Below, piece after piece: positions 24,920 to 33,583 of a stretch of DNA of 38,666 nucleotides. The DNA is from Chloroflexota bacterium (GTDB taxonomy: Bacteria > Chloroflexota > Ktedonobacteria > Ktedonobacterales > Ktedonobacteraceae). Both the position numbers and the translations under genes were made by a program. The first letter of the stretch is position 1. Every line of letters starts with the position of its first letter. The notes below the pieces were generated by a model. It was not told the origin of the DNA, made no database searches, and saw nothing but the letters and a program-made list of their open reading frames with translations. The DNA lies in contig CADDYT010000053.1 in assembly GCA_902810755.1 (NCBI GenBank), positions 1 to 38,666 on the forward strand, in the 5' to 3' direction.

Positions 24920-26490
24920 CCCGTGACCTTCCTCTCTGGCTCTTCTGGTTTCTCCATAGCTACAACTGCCTGCTCTTTTGTACCACTCCCGATGCGTTTA
25001 TGCAAGCGTGGGAAGAGGATCAGCGCGAGCAGCGAGGCGCTCATGGTAGCCACGATTGAGGCTGTGAGCGGAATGACCAGCGCCAGCGCGTCGCCCGCGA
25101 GCAGGTGAAGCAGCAGCAGGATAATGCCGACCCGCACCGCCAGCAACAGGGCGCTGACGAAGAGGGGAGTGTAGGCATCCTTCAGGGCGTAAAAGGTGTT
25201 TGCCAGCAGAGCGTTCATTGTTGTACCCGGCATGCCGACGGCATAGCCGACCAGCGCCAGGAAGGTGAGCGCGGAAGAATGCTCGTCAAAGGCGCCGTGC
25301 TGGAAGATGATGCGAATGGTTGGCCCGCCGAGCAGGCAGAGCAGCGCAACGGCGAGAACGCTGAGCAGCAACCCGGCGCCGGTCACCTTCAGCGCCATCT
25401 GCCGAAGGAGCGTGTAGCGTCGGCTTGCCGCATACAGGGAAAGTTCTGGCAGCGCAGCCTGCCCGATGGCCTGAGCAAAGAGGGCAACCGGCAGAGAAAA
25501 GAGCAGGTCAGCATTGTGAACTGCTGAGAGACTGGCGGAATCAGGGAAATAGGAGATGAAGGCAGTATCGAGCGTCAGGGCAATCGAACTGATGACGACT
25601 ATCAGCGCGCCGGGAACGAGCAGGCGCAACACTTGATGCAGGCCGGGATACCTGAGATCCCAGAACCAGCTATAGCGAAAGCCCTGCTTGAGCAGAGCAG
25701 GCAGTTGTATGAGAAACTGCAAGAGGGCCGCGACAATCGTGCCATAGGTCGGGCCGTAGATGCCGACGCCCGCAAAGACCAGGGAAAAGCAGAGACCGCC
25801 GATCAGCCCGAAATTGTAAGTGGCTATCGAAAGGGCAGGCAGCAGAAACTGGCGCTTGCTGCTGAGTACCGAGGTCGCGATGCTGCTCAGGCCGAGCAGC
25901 AATGGCTGGATGAGCATAATGCGAGTTAGCGTGGTCGTCAGCGCCTGTTCAGCAGGCGGATAGCCAGGGACCAGCAGGGAATTAACGAAGGCCGGAGTAA
26001 GAAATTCAGCAATCAGTGTCGCTATGGTCAGCGTGACCAGCATGACGTTGAAAATCAGGCTGGTGAGACGCCACGCTTCGCGCTGGCCGGGCTGCATGCG
26101 CTGCTGGCTGTACAGCACAAAGACGGGGATGAATGCCTGCGACAGCGCGCCGCCCGCGATCAGGTTGAACAGCGTGTCGGGCAGGCGCACGGCAGCATAG
26201 AAAGCGTTGGCTTCCGGGCCGGTGCCAAACAGGGCATTAAAGATGCTCTGGCGCACCACCCCTAGCCCGCGTGAGGCAATATAGGCCGTCATCAAAAGCA
26301 GCGCCGCCTCGACCACGCTGAAGCGGCGTAACGAGGAATCGGCGCCGGGCAGAAAATTCTTCAGGTTGAACGCGAAACGAAACGGGCCAATGCCCCGGAA
26401 ACCTTTTTCCTCAACGTCCTCGTCTTCCACCGGTAGAGGCGTCTCCAGTAACCTCATCTCTGCCCGTGAATCTTCTGGCTCGGCCTCCAC
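24916..26490 (-). CDS. murJ: MurJ lipid II flippase
   Basis: A polytopic membrane protein of about 524 residues with the MurJ/MviN layout: an N-terminal cytosolic stretch of about 50 residues, then some 14 transmembrane segments, and a conserved GLGVVRQSIFNALFGTGPEAN segment near TM1 with the PDTLFNLIAGGALSQAFIP motif. It moves lipid II across the membrane for peptidoglycan synthesis. The start is likely the GTG at 26490 (GAAGGG 9 nt upstream); a TTG at 26499 and ATG at 26457 are alternatives. A charged tail follows the last segment. It is coupled to the hydrolase by ATGA. Confidence 0.92.
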   Translation of the reverse strand: MEAEPEDSRAEMRLLETPLPVEDEDVEEKGFRGIGPFRFAFNLKNFLPGADSSLRRFSVVEAALLLMTAYIASRGLGVVRQSIFNALFGTGPEANAFYAAVRLPDTLFNLIAGGALSQAFIPVFVLYSQQRMQPGQREAWRLTSLIFNVMLVTLTIATLIAEFLTPAFVNSLLVPGYPPAEQALTTTLTRIMLIQPLLLGLSSIATSVLSSKRQFLLPALSIATYNFGLIGGLCFSLVFAGVGIYGPTYGTIVAALLQFLIQLPALLKQGFRYSWFWDLRYPGLHQVLRLLVPGALIVVISSIALTLDTAFISYFPDSASLSAVHNADLLFSLPVALFAQAIGQAALPELSLYAASRRYTLLRQMALKVTGAGLLLSVLAVALLCLLGGPTIRIIFQHGAFDEHSSALTFLALVGYAVGMPGTTMNALLANTFYALKDAYTPLFVSALLLAVRVGIILLLLHLLAGDALALVIPLTASIVATMSASLLALILFPRLHKRIGSGTKEQAVVAMEKPEEPERKVTG

Positions 26491-26600
26491 TATTTCCAAC
26501 CCTTCGCCCTGTCCAGTACCTGGCCGAAATATCTTAAAAATATGCTTATTCCCTTACATCAACACACATCGCAGTATATTGCTCTGTTACGTATGAGAAC

Positions 26601-26609
26601 ATTATAGCA
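26601..26609 (-). promoter_or_regulatory. extended -10 box for murJ
   Basis: The minus strand reads TGCTATAAT, an extended -10 with a perfect hexamer, about 110 nt upstream of the murJ start. The leader would contain no obvious structure. Confidence 0.4.
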
Positions 26610-26677
26610 AAGAAAAGCGGAAAAGGTGAGCAGGAAGACTGAAAGTACCGACTGTTATACAAACGAGCCAGAGATAA

Positions 26678-26718
26678 AAAAACATGGCACCGGCTTTCAA
26701 ATCCGGTGCCATGTTTTT
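26678..26718. terminator. strong hairpin terminator
   Basis: A 16-bp perfect stem (26678-26693 and 26703-26718) with a 9-nt loop, AAAAACATGGCACCGG pairing with its complement, is flanked by A and T runs. On the minus strand it ends the transcript of the small membrane gene (stop at 26734), and the symmetric T-run allows both directions. Confidence 0.85.
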
Positions 26719-26733
26719 CTCCCTCAACTCTGT

Positions 26734-26895
26734 TTACACAACGGTACGACGACCGGTAAAGAGGTTGATCAAGACAACGATGGCGGCAATGACGAGCAGC
26801 CACCAGACCAGCGCGCCAGCCACATGGAAAAGCAGACCCAGCAGCCACAGCACCACGAGAATCACTACAACCGTCCAGAGAATACCAGCTAACAT
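26734..26895 (-). CDS. small membrane protein, Lmo0937 family
   Basis: A 53-residue product that starts MLAGILWTVVVILVVLWLLG and continues as two hydrophobic segments, ending in the basic tail TGRRTVV. It matches the Lmo0937/DUF5670 pattern of tiny two-helix inner-membrane proteins of unknown function. I chose the ATG at 26895 (AAAGGA upstream); a start at 26994 would add 33 residues with no matching feature. A perfect terminator lies 16 nt beyond its stop. Confidence 0.8.
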   Translation of the reverse strand: MLAGILWTVVVILVVLWLLGLLFHVAGALVWWLLVIAAIVVLINLFTGRRTVV

Positions 26896-27073
26896 ACAAA
26901 ACCATCCTTTCCTTTCATCAATACAACAAACAGTTTGCGCTGTCTCTCCGATCATTACAGCATGGAGGCGGTACTCCATGCACAATCTCAACACGATTCA
27001 ATCGCGCAACTCGTTTTACCTTGACAACACTCTCTGCGGACAGAGACAATAAGGTCACAAAACTCTCTTGCCT

Positions 27074-27107
27074 CCTGTCATGCTTCGCGAGAGCGAAGCA
27101 TGACAGG
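27074..27107. repeat. dispersed TCATGCTTCGC palindrome, copy 1
   Basis: Arms CCTGTCATGCTTCGC (27074-27088) and its complement (27093-27107) with a 4-nt loop, 28 nt before the start of the peptidase gene. The same core occurs at 34417 and 37862. Confidence 0.8.
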
Positions 27108-27135
27108 GGGCGCATTTCTGAATAAAGGGTAAACT

Positions 27136-28248
27136 ATGGCACGGATACGGGATTTCGGAGTGACGCCTGGCTATTTACAGCCGGGGCCGCTCAATGCGAT
27201 TACGGATGTGGCGGGCGTGCGCGTGGGCCAGGTGACGGTGAAGCGCGAAGTGAACGGTGTGGCGTGGCGCACGGGCGTGACCGCCATCTGGCCGCACCGG
27301 GGCAACCCTCTGCTGGAATATGTCTACGCCGCCGTCTTCGCCCTGAACGGGCTGGGTGAGATGACGGGGCGCACGCTGATCGACGAATGGGGCCTGCTCG
27401 GCTTCCCCATCCTGCTCACCGGCACCAACTCAGTCGGCATTGTCTATCACCATGCGCTGCAATACCTCTTTGAGCATGGCGCGCAGGAAGCCGGCATGAC
27501 CTCACTCATTACGATGGTGGCGGAATGCGATGATAGTTACCTCGACGGCTCGCAGGGACTGGCGATCGGGCGAGAAGAGGTTTACGAGGCCCTCTCAGGC
27601 GCGACGGGTGGCCCGGTTGCTGAAGGCTGCGTGGGTGGCGGCACCGGTATGCAACTTTTTGATTTCAAAGGCGGCATCGGCACTTCCTCGCGCCTGGTGC
27701 CGGTTGGCGAGAATATCTATACCGTCGGCGCGCTGGTCATGACCAATTTCGGCGCGCGCCACGAACTGCGTATCGATGGCATCCCTGCTGGCAGAATATT
27801 GAGCGGCGAAGTGGAGGACATGCAAAGCGAGGAAAACGGAAAAAGGGATGAGAACATGCGCGGAAACGAGGGTAGCTGCATTGTCGTACTTGCTACAGAC
27901 GCGCCGCTCAACCCTGGACAGTGCGGGCGCATGGCGAAGCGGGCCGCGCTCGGTCTGGCGCGCACCGGCTCGACCGCTAGAGATATGAGTGGCGAAATCA
28001 TCGTTTCCTTCGCCACCGGCAACCTCATTCCGGCCAGCGCCGAACCGGAGATCAGCGTGCGCGTCCTGGTCGAAGGCCCAACCAACGCGGGAACATCTCC
28101 GCTCAACGGCCTCTTCACCGGCTCTATTGAGGCCACCGAGGAAGCGGTCTATAACGCGCTGGTGGCGGCGGAAACGACCACCGGCGTCAACGGCCACGTG
28201 TTGGAAGCTATTCCGCACGACCGGCTGCGCGCCATTCTCCGCCGTTAA
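27136..28248 (+). CDS. P1-family (DmpA/BapA-like) self-processing aminopeptidase
   Basis: A 370-residue N-terminal-nucleophile hydrolase. The start RIRDFGVTPGYLQPGPLNAI and GVTAIWPHRGNPL match P1 peptidases. The self-cleavage site is Gly246-Ser247 in NEGSCIVVLATDAPLNPGQC, where the new N-terminal Ser is the nucleophile. These enzymes cut N-terminal D- or L-residues or beta-amino acids from peptides. The extra charged linker just before the cleavage site (about 225-243) is longer than usual. AAAGGG precedes the ATG. The gene stands alone, and a hairpin repeat precedes it by 28 nt. Confidence 0.9.
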   Translation: MARIRDFGVTPGYLQPGPLNAITDVAGVRVGQVTVKREVNGVAWRTGVTAIWPHRGNPLLEYVYAAVFALNGLGEMTGRTLIDEWGLLGFPILLTGTNSVGIVYHHALQYLFEHGAQEAGMTSLITMVAECDDSYLDGSQGLAIGREEVYEALSGATGGPVAEGCVGGGTGMQLFDFKGGIGTSSRLVPVGENIYTVGALVMTNFGARHELRIDGIPAGRILSGEVEDMQSEENGKRDENMRGNEGSCIVVLATDAPLNPGQCGRMAKRAALGLARTGSTARDMSGEIIVSFATGNLIPASAEPEISVRVLVEGPTNAGTSPLNGLFTGSIEATEEAVYNALVAAETTTGVNGHVLEAIPHDRLRAILRR

Positions 28249-28465
28249 TCCATCTTTCTCATCTTACGGCCAAATCTGTACTGAGAAGAGTTTATTCCTG
28301 AGAAAGCACTCTGATGGATGGTTAAGACTGGTGAAGATGCAGGATGGGCTATAGCCTATTTGCGCTATTCGTAAGCTTGCATGGCTAGCCAGCGGCGATA
28401 TTTTCGGGTAGAGTGTTTTTCAGGAACTCAGCTATGTACATTGTTACCGTAAGATGAGGATGTGT

Positions 28466-29368
28466 ATGTTTCGTGAATCAGAGCGAGATAGTGTACCCCC
28501 ATTACCTGCCAGTCCTGTGACGGGCGGCCTGCCTGCCCCTGTCACCCCCCCGATCACGGCTACCCTGCGCGCGCCTTCGCCCTTGACGACCGTCAATTTG
28601 CCTACCGTGATTCCGGCGGAGACAAAGAGGGCGCGCCAGGGGCCAGGCGCAGAACATTCGGCGCCCAGGTGGCGCAGAAAAATTATTTTCCCCGCTGTCT
28701 TGCTGAGCATCGTGTTTGTCATTATCCTTGCTACCCTGCTGACCGTTCCGCTCAATAGTGGGCAGGACGGGCAGCAGGCGCAGAGCCTGGGTCAGTCGGT
28801 CATCAACTGGATTACGGACGGGCAGACCACTCATTATTTGACCACTTCTCAGCAGATTGACCCGCCAACGGCCACACCCGCCCTGCTGACGGGCGAGGGC
28901 TATTGCGGCGGCACAGATATCTGGGGGACATGCGCGACGGCGGTCACGGCCAGCGGCGTGATGGGAACGGGACAGATGCAGCGGCCCATCGTGGGCGCGG
29001 TGATTACGCAGCCTTTTGCCCACCCCGAATATCAGTCCTGGTGCGGCTGCTGGCGGCCCCACACCGGCATCGATCTCGCGGCACCCTATGGCACCCCCAT
29101 CATGGCTGCCGATAGTGGGCAGGTGATCTGGACAGGCTGGGACTGGTCCGGTCTCGGCTGGGCGGTGAAGATCAATCACGGCCACTATATCGCCACGATT
29201 TACGGTCACATGTCCCGCTTCATTGTCAGTGTCGGGCAGAACGTGACAAAAGGTCAGGTCATTGGCTACGAGGGTAGTACGGGCGCATCAACGGGGCCGC
29301 ACCTGCACTTCATGGTCATGGTCAACAACATCTGGGTCAACCCGATTCTTTACGTCCAGCTTCCCTGA
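28466..29368 (+). CDS. membrane-anchored M23 (LytM) peptidase
   Basis: A 300-residue protein with a proline-rich cytosolic N-terminus, one transmembrane helix (about residues 70-95, IIFPAVLLSIVFVIILATLL), then an extracellular M23 domain. Zinc ligands are H199 and D203 in HTGIDLAAPYG and H279/H281 in HLHF. Extra cysteines before the domain (YCGGTDIWGTC and WCGCWR) may form disulfides. It probably cuts peptidoglycan cross-bridges. GAGG lies 6 nt before the ATG at 28466; two earlier ATGs are close. A hairpin follows the stop. Confidence 0.88.
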   Translation: MFRESERDSVPPLPASPVTGGLPAPVTPPITATLRAPSPLTTVNLPTVIPAETKRARQGPGAEHSAPRWRRKIIFPAVLLSIVFVIILATLLTVPLNSGQDGQQAQSLGQSVINWITDGQTTHYLTTSQQIDPPTATPALLTGEGYCGGTDIWGTCATAVTASGVMGTGQMQRPIVGAVITQPFAHPEYQSWCGCWRPHTGIDLAAPYGTPIMAADSGQVIWTGWDWSGLGWAVKINHGHYIATIYGHMSRFIVSVGQNVTKGQVIGYEGSTGASTGPHLHFMVMVNNIWVNPILYVQLP

Positions 29369-29404
29369 CATGACATGGGAAAACTGCTACAGGAGCAAAA
29401 CGAA

Positions 29405-29431
29405 AAGGCTGGCTTCTCACAAGCCAGCCTT
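29405..29431. terminator. hairpin after the M23 gene
   Basis: Perfect 11-bp stem AAGGCTGGCTT and complement with a 5-nt loop, 36 nt after the stop. Only a weak T-run follows. It also lies 20 nt beyond the stop of the convergent KGG gene and may serve both. Confidence 0.6.
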
Positions 29432-29451
29432 CTCATTGAGTACACATGGCG

Positions 29452-29658
29452 TTACGCCTGAGCAGTGTTGTTCGCGTTCTTCGGGCGGCGGCGGCTGATT
29501 GATCCGCCTTTGCGTCCGGCTGCCTGAGCCTCTTCGCTTGTCCACTTGTGGGCAGTTCCCAGAGCATGGGCTGCCTTCCCACCTTTGCTGGCAATCTCGC
29601 GCTTCTTCTCAGGACTCATCGAAGCAAAACCGCGGCCGCGTCCCTTTTGTACCTGCAT
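29452..29658 (-). CDS. KGG-motif stress protein
   Basis: A 68-residue, strongly basic protein with two KGG motifs, SPEKKREIASKGGKAAH and SEEAQAAGRKGGSIS. The KGG family is found in general stress and acid or desiccation resistance proteins of bacteria (for example YciG). The sequence is mostly Lys, Arg, Gly and Ala with no hydrophobic core, so it is probably disordered. AAGGAG precedes the ATG. Its promoter lies to the right, within a long gene-free space. Confidence 0.85.
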   Translation of the reverse strand: MQVQKGRGRGFASMSPEKKREIASKGGKAAHALGTAHKWTSEEAQAAGRKGGSISRRRPKNANNTAQA

Positions 29659-30552
29659 TGTTGTTCTCCTTCTGTGAATTTTTACAGGCTCCCCTGAGCA
29701 AATACCCTGTTCAACTCAGAAGAAAACTTCATATCGTTTAACCTGTCCACCCTCTTTCTGAGGAGTGGCTCATGCTTACATCTAAAGCATAACAGGGGAG
29801 TTACGGCCTTACAAGTCAACAATAAAAACTTTCAGCGTTCTCTAAGGTAGGCTCAGCATTTTCTAAGCAAATGCTGAGCTTACACCACTCGCCAGCTCAT
29901 AAATGGTGAAATCGCATGAGCAGCAGGTTCCTCATGTGAGGGTCTGCGTACTTATCCGCTCAAAATCGCCGAAAATCGTGGCCTTTGCTATCAAAATTGC
30001 TGCCAAAACCGGGCATAGGGCGGATTTGATGGCGCCTGTTTGCTTTTCTTCGCTCATCTTCTCCCTGCGCTTCTAGCACCACCATTCACTCTGCCGTCGA
30101 TCTCCCGCTTGCCTCCATTACCGGGCCATACCTCTCTGTCCCTCCCCGGACAAGAGGAGAGGTGCTTATTCAGAATGATTCGGCCAATCCCCAGACGCTC
30201 GTCAGCGATACCCCCGACGGGTTTGCGCCGTTCACCTCCACGACACCGGTTTTCACGCGCGCAGGAAGCTTCAGGTCTCATCTCCAGGGGTATCCAGATG
30301 TGACCCTCACCATCTTTATCAGCGTTCCCTATTCGTCCTGAACTGCCCTTTCCCGGCAACGCTCCTGATGACAAACTATCTTGCTTGAATGGCTTGCTCA
30401 TCAGGAAAATTGCCGGGATTTTCCATTGCCCGCGTTTTCAGCTTCTGAATATTCCCACATTGCTCCCTTGATTTCTCTCACAAACTCAGGTATTCTTGAC
30501 ACGGCGCATCCTCGACAAAAAAGACACTTCTCATGTTGAAAGGCGGTGGCTC
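29659..30552. other. 894-nt intergenic region
   Basis: No confirmed gene. A hairpin with 11-bp arms GCTCAGCATTT and its complement lies at 29851-29861 and 29869-29879. A plus-strand open stretch (30030-30341) has codon texture but no ATG, and its best GTG (30162) has its ribosome site too close. It reads a polar Thr/Ser-rich sequence with no known domain, so it may be a decayed secreted protein. Confidence 0.5.
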
Positions 30553-32370
30553 ATGGCACAATCCGAATCCTGGCTCACGCGCAAATTTACGGAAGTGACG
30601 CAATCGATTGACCAGAAAGTTGGCTGGCACAGGCTACCATTACTCATCGCGCTGGTAATTCTCATTGGTTTGCGTACCGTCCTGCGGGACAAAAACCTGT
30701 ATGACACGACGGGCGTGACATTGAGTCCCTCGGATAAGCCCGTTGTCGGCGAAAAAGATGCCCCTTATCTCACCGCGCGCACGGCAGATGGTACGTATAA
30801 CGATCTCAAACATCCTACAATGGGCAGCGTCGGCACGCGCTTCGGGCGCAACGTCCCGCTGCAGGCTGTCTACCCTGATGAGGCCAGCATCCTCACTCCC
30901 AATCCCCGCACCGTCAGTCTCGAACTGCTGGCCCGCGAGACCTTCCAGCCCGTCGGATTCCTCAACTTGCTGGTGGCCGCCTGGGTGCAATTTATGATTC
31001 ATGACTGGTTCAGTCACGGCCCGAATCAGAAAGAAAATCCCTGGTTGATTCCGCTCAGCGACGATGATCCCTGGCCTGAACACCCTATGCGCATTCTGCG
31101 CACGCACTATGACCCGACGCGCACACCTGCCGATAATCCCCTTCCGCCCACCTACATCAACGCCGCCACGCACTGGTGGGATGGCTCGCAGCTCTATGGC
31201 AGCGACGAGGCCACGCAGGCGAAACTGCGCTCCGGCGAACTGGGCAAGCTCATCATCGGCCCCGATGGCCTGCTGCCCACCGACGCGAACGGCATCGATA
31301 TTACCGGCGTCAACGGCAACTGGTGGATCGGGCTGAGCATGTTGCACACCCTGTTCACGCTCGAACACAACGCCATCTGCGACCGCCTGCACGCCGCCTA
31401 TCCCTACTGGAACGACGACGAACTGTTTGAGCGCGCCCGCCTCGTCAATTCCGCCCTGATGGCCAAGATTCACACCATCAACTGGACGCCCGCCATTCTT
31501 AACAACCCCACACTGGCAGTGGGCATGAACGGCAACTGGTGGGGGCTGGCGGGCGAGTGGATTCATAAACGCTTCGGACGCATCAGTTCGAGCGAGGTCA
31601 TCAGCGGCATTCCTGGCTCCGAGACCGATCATTTCGGCATTCCCTATGCCATCACCGAAGAATTTGTCTCTGTCTACCGCATGCATCCCCTGCTGCCCGA
31701 TACGTTCTCCTTCCGTTCCGTGCAGGACAACCGCGTCCTGATGGAGCGCGAGCTGTCCCATGTCGTCGACCAGTACGCTCGCGAGATTGCCGACCAGATT
31801 TCCATGACCAACCTGTTCTATTCCTTCGGTACCTCTCACCCCGGCGCGCTCACCCTGCATAACTACCCGCGCGCCCTGCAACACCGCACCGAGCAGGACG
31901 GCATCACCTTCGATCTGGCGACCACCGAAATCCTGCGCGACCGCGAGCGCGGCGTTCCCCGCTACAACCAGTTCCGCCAGTTCGTCCACCGCCCACCTGT
32001 CACCAGCTTCGAGGAGCTGACCTCCAATCCAGCATGGGTCAAGGAATTGCGCCGCATCTACAACAACGATATCAACATGGTCGACTTGATGATTGGCCTC
32101 TACGCGGAATGGGCCAGCCCGCAGACGCCGCAGGGCTTCGGCTTCAGCGACACCGCCTTCCGCATCTTCATCCTCATGGCCTCCCGCCGCCTGAACAGCG
32201 ACCGTTTTTTCACCGACTCCTACACCCCGCAGGTCTACTCGCAGGCCGGTTTCGACTGGGTGACCAACAACGATATGACGACTGTTCTGGTGCGCCACTT
32301 CCCCGCCCTCGCTCCTATGCTCGCCAGCGTGAAAAATCCCTTCTTCCCCTGGCCCGCAGCAAAAGCGTGA
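30553..32370 (+). CDS. haem peroxidase superfamily, alpha-dioxygenase-like
   Basis: A 605-residue haem enzyme. A transmembrane helix (RLPLLIALVILIGLRTV) near the N-terminus is followed by the peroxidase domain. The distal His is in QFMIHDWFSHGP (residue 150); the proximal segment EEFVSVYRMHPLLPD has Tyr375 three residues before His378, as the radical Tyr and proximal His of cyclooxygenase and plant alpha-dioxygenases. AKIHTINWTPAIL and TYINAATHWWDGSQLYG also match the alpha-DOX pattern. It probably oxygenates fatty acids at the alpha carbon. AAAGGCGG precedes the ATG; a TTG at 30496 is possible. It has no gene partner nearby. Confidence 0.82.
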   Translation: MAQSESWLTRKFTEVTQSIDQKVGWHRLPLLIALVILIGLRTVLRDKNLYDTTGVTLSPSDKPVVGEKDAPYLTARTADGTYNDLKHPTMGSVGTRFGRNVPLQAVYPDEASILTPNPRTVSLELLARETFQPVGFLNLLVAAWVQFMIHDWFSHGPNQKENPWLIPLSDDDPWPEHPMRILRTHYDPTRTPADNPLPPTYINAATHWWDGSQLYGSDEATQAKLRSGELGKLIIGPDGLLPTDANGIDITGVNGNWWIGLSMLHTLFTLEHNAICDRLHAAYPYWNDDELFERARLVNSALMAKIHTINWTPAILNNPTLAVGMNGNWWGLAGEWIHKRFGRISSSEVISGIPGSETDHFGIPYAITEEFVSVYRMHPLLPDTFSFRSVQDNRVLMERELSHVVDQYAREIADQISMTNLFYSFGTSHPGALTLHNYPRALQHRTEQDGITFDLATTEILRDRERGVPRYNQFRQFVHRPPVTSFEELTSNPAWVKELRRIYNNDINMVDLMIGLYAEWASPQTPQGFGFSDTAFRIFILMASRRLNSDRFFTDSYTPQVYSQAGFDWVTNNDMTTVLVRHFPALAPMLASVKNPFFPWPAAKA

Positions 32371-32372
32371 TC

Positions 32373-32418
32373 GTTTGAGAAGAGGACTCAAACGAAGGGT
32401 CCTCTTCTCTTCTCAAAC
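32373..32418. terminator. hairpin after the haem enzyme gene
   Basis: GAGAAGAGGAC (32377-32387) pairs perfectly with GTCCTCTTCTC (32399-32409), and outer GTTT and AAAC bases extend the stem. It begins 2 nt after the stop codon. No strong T-run is seen beyond. Confidence 0.6.
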
Positions 32419-32584
32419 TGCTTTCAAGAGAAATATTCTACCCGACCATTCCTTCCGCTTTCGTCATACTCAGTGAGAACAGATAATTACGTCACTTTCG
32501 CTTTTGACACAACTCGCGCCTGTGTGATTGCGTATAGGTATGTACGAAAAGAGAAACTCACTTACGAAAGGTTAGTATAATCTT

Positions 32585-33583
32585 ATGGCACAGAATGCTA
32601 TTCTGGCTGAAGGACTGGAAAAGTGGTATGGCAAAACGCACGCGCTGCGCGGACTTGATCTGGTAGCGGAAGAAGGAACCGTCCTCGGCGTGCTGGGGCC
32701 GAATGGGGCCGGAAAAACGACGGCAGTGCGCATCCTTACCACCCTCTTGCAGCCTGATGGCGGGCGTGCAGAGGTGGCCGGACTCGATGTCGTCAAAGAT
32801 GCCGGTCTCTTACGCGCCCGTATCGGGCTGACGGGGCAATACGCCGCCGTTGATGAATACCTGACCGGCTATGAAAATCTGAAAATGTTCGGGCAGCTCT
32901 ATCACCTGCCCGGCTCTGTGGCGCGGCGGCGGGCCGAAGAACTCATTGAACGCTTCGATCTCGTCGAGGCTGCCGGGCGCGTCGTCAAGACCTATTCCGG
33001 CGGCATGCGTCGCCGCCTCGATCTGGCCGCGAGCCTGATTATGCTCCCACCCGTTCTCTTCCTGGACGAGCCAACCACCGGCCTCGACCCACGTGGGCGC
33101 ATCGCTATGTGGGAGATTATCAGCAACCTTGCTACCGATGGCACCACCGTCTTGCTGACCACGCAGTACCTGGAGGAGGCCGATCAACTCGCCCACCGCA
33201 TCGCCGTCGTCGATCAGGGGCGCGTCATCGCCAACGGAACCGCCGACGACCTGAAGGCCCGTATCGGCGGCGAGCGGCTCGAACTGACCGTCGCGCACAG
33301 AAGCGATCTGGAAGCAGCTTTGCAGGCCGTCCTTCCCTACAGTTCGGGCGAACCGCAGATCACTACTGAGCGCCGCCACCTCGTCGTGCCGGTCACACAC
33401 GGCGCGCAACTGCTCACCGCCGTCGTGCGCGACCTCGACGCCGCGCAGGTTCGCCTGGAAGACCTGGCCCTGCGCCGTCCCACCCTCGATGATGTCTTCC
33501 TCACCCTCACCGGACACGCCGCCACAGAGGAGACGCCGGAAGAGATAGCCAGCGATAAGCAGATGATAAGGAGCGCGCGATGA
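32585..33583 (+). CDS. ABC transporter ATP-binding protein, DrrA-like
   Basis: A 332-residue ABC ATPase. Walker A is GPNGAGKTT (38-46), the Q-loop TGQYAAVDEYLT has the DrrA-type form, the signature is YSGGMRRRLDLA, Walker B LFLDEPTTGLDP and the switch TTQYLEEADQLAHR. The C-terminal 90 residues form the DrrA-type accessory domain. It powers export of a drug or natural product with the permease encoded next. TATAAT lies just 3 nt before the ATG, so the start or the promoter may lie elsewhere. It overlaps the permease by 4 nt. Confidence 0.92.
   Translation: MAQNAILAEGLEKWYGKTHALRGLDLVAEEGTVLGVLGPNGAGKTTAVRILTTLLQPDGGRAEVAGLDVVKDAGLLRARIGLTGQYAAVDEYLTGYENLKMFGQLYHLPGSVARRRAEELIERFDLVEAAGRVVKTYSGGMRRRLDLAASLIMLPPVLFLDEPTTGLDPRGRIAMWEIISNLATDGTTVLLTTQYLEEADQLAHRIAVVDQGRVIANGTADDLKARIGGERLELTVAHRSDLEAALQAVLPYSSGEPQITTERRHLVVPVTHGAQLLTAVVRDLDAAQVRLEDLALRRPTLDDVFLTLTGHAATEETPEEIASDKQMIRSAR

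Noticed and set aside
30030..30341. A possible coding region, Thr/Ser-rich
   Set aside because: No ATG, its only GTG has a badly spaced ribosome site, and no family is recognised. It is kept only as a note on the intergenic region.
30640..32391. A 583-codon open frame antisense to the haem enzyme
   Set aside because: It mirrors the codon pattern of a real gene with haem-binding motifs on the plus strand and has no recognisable domain.
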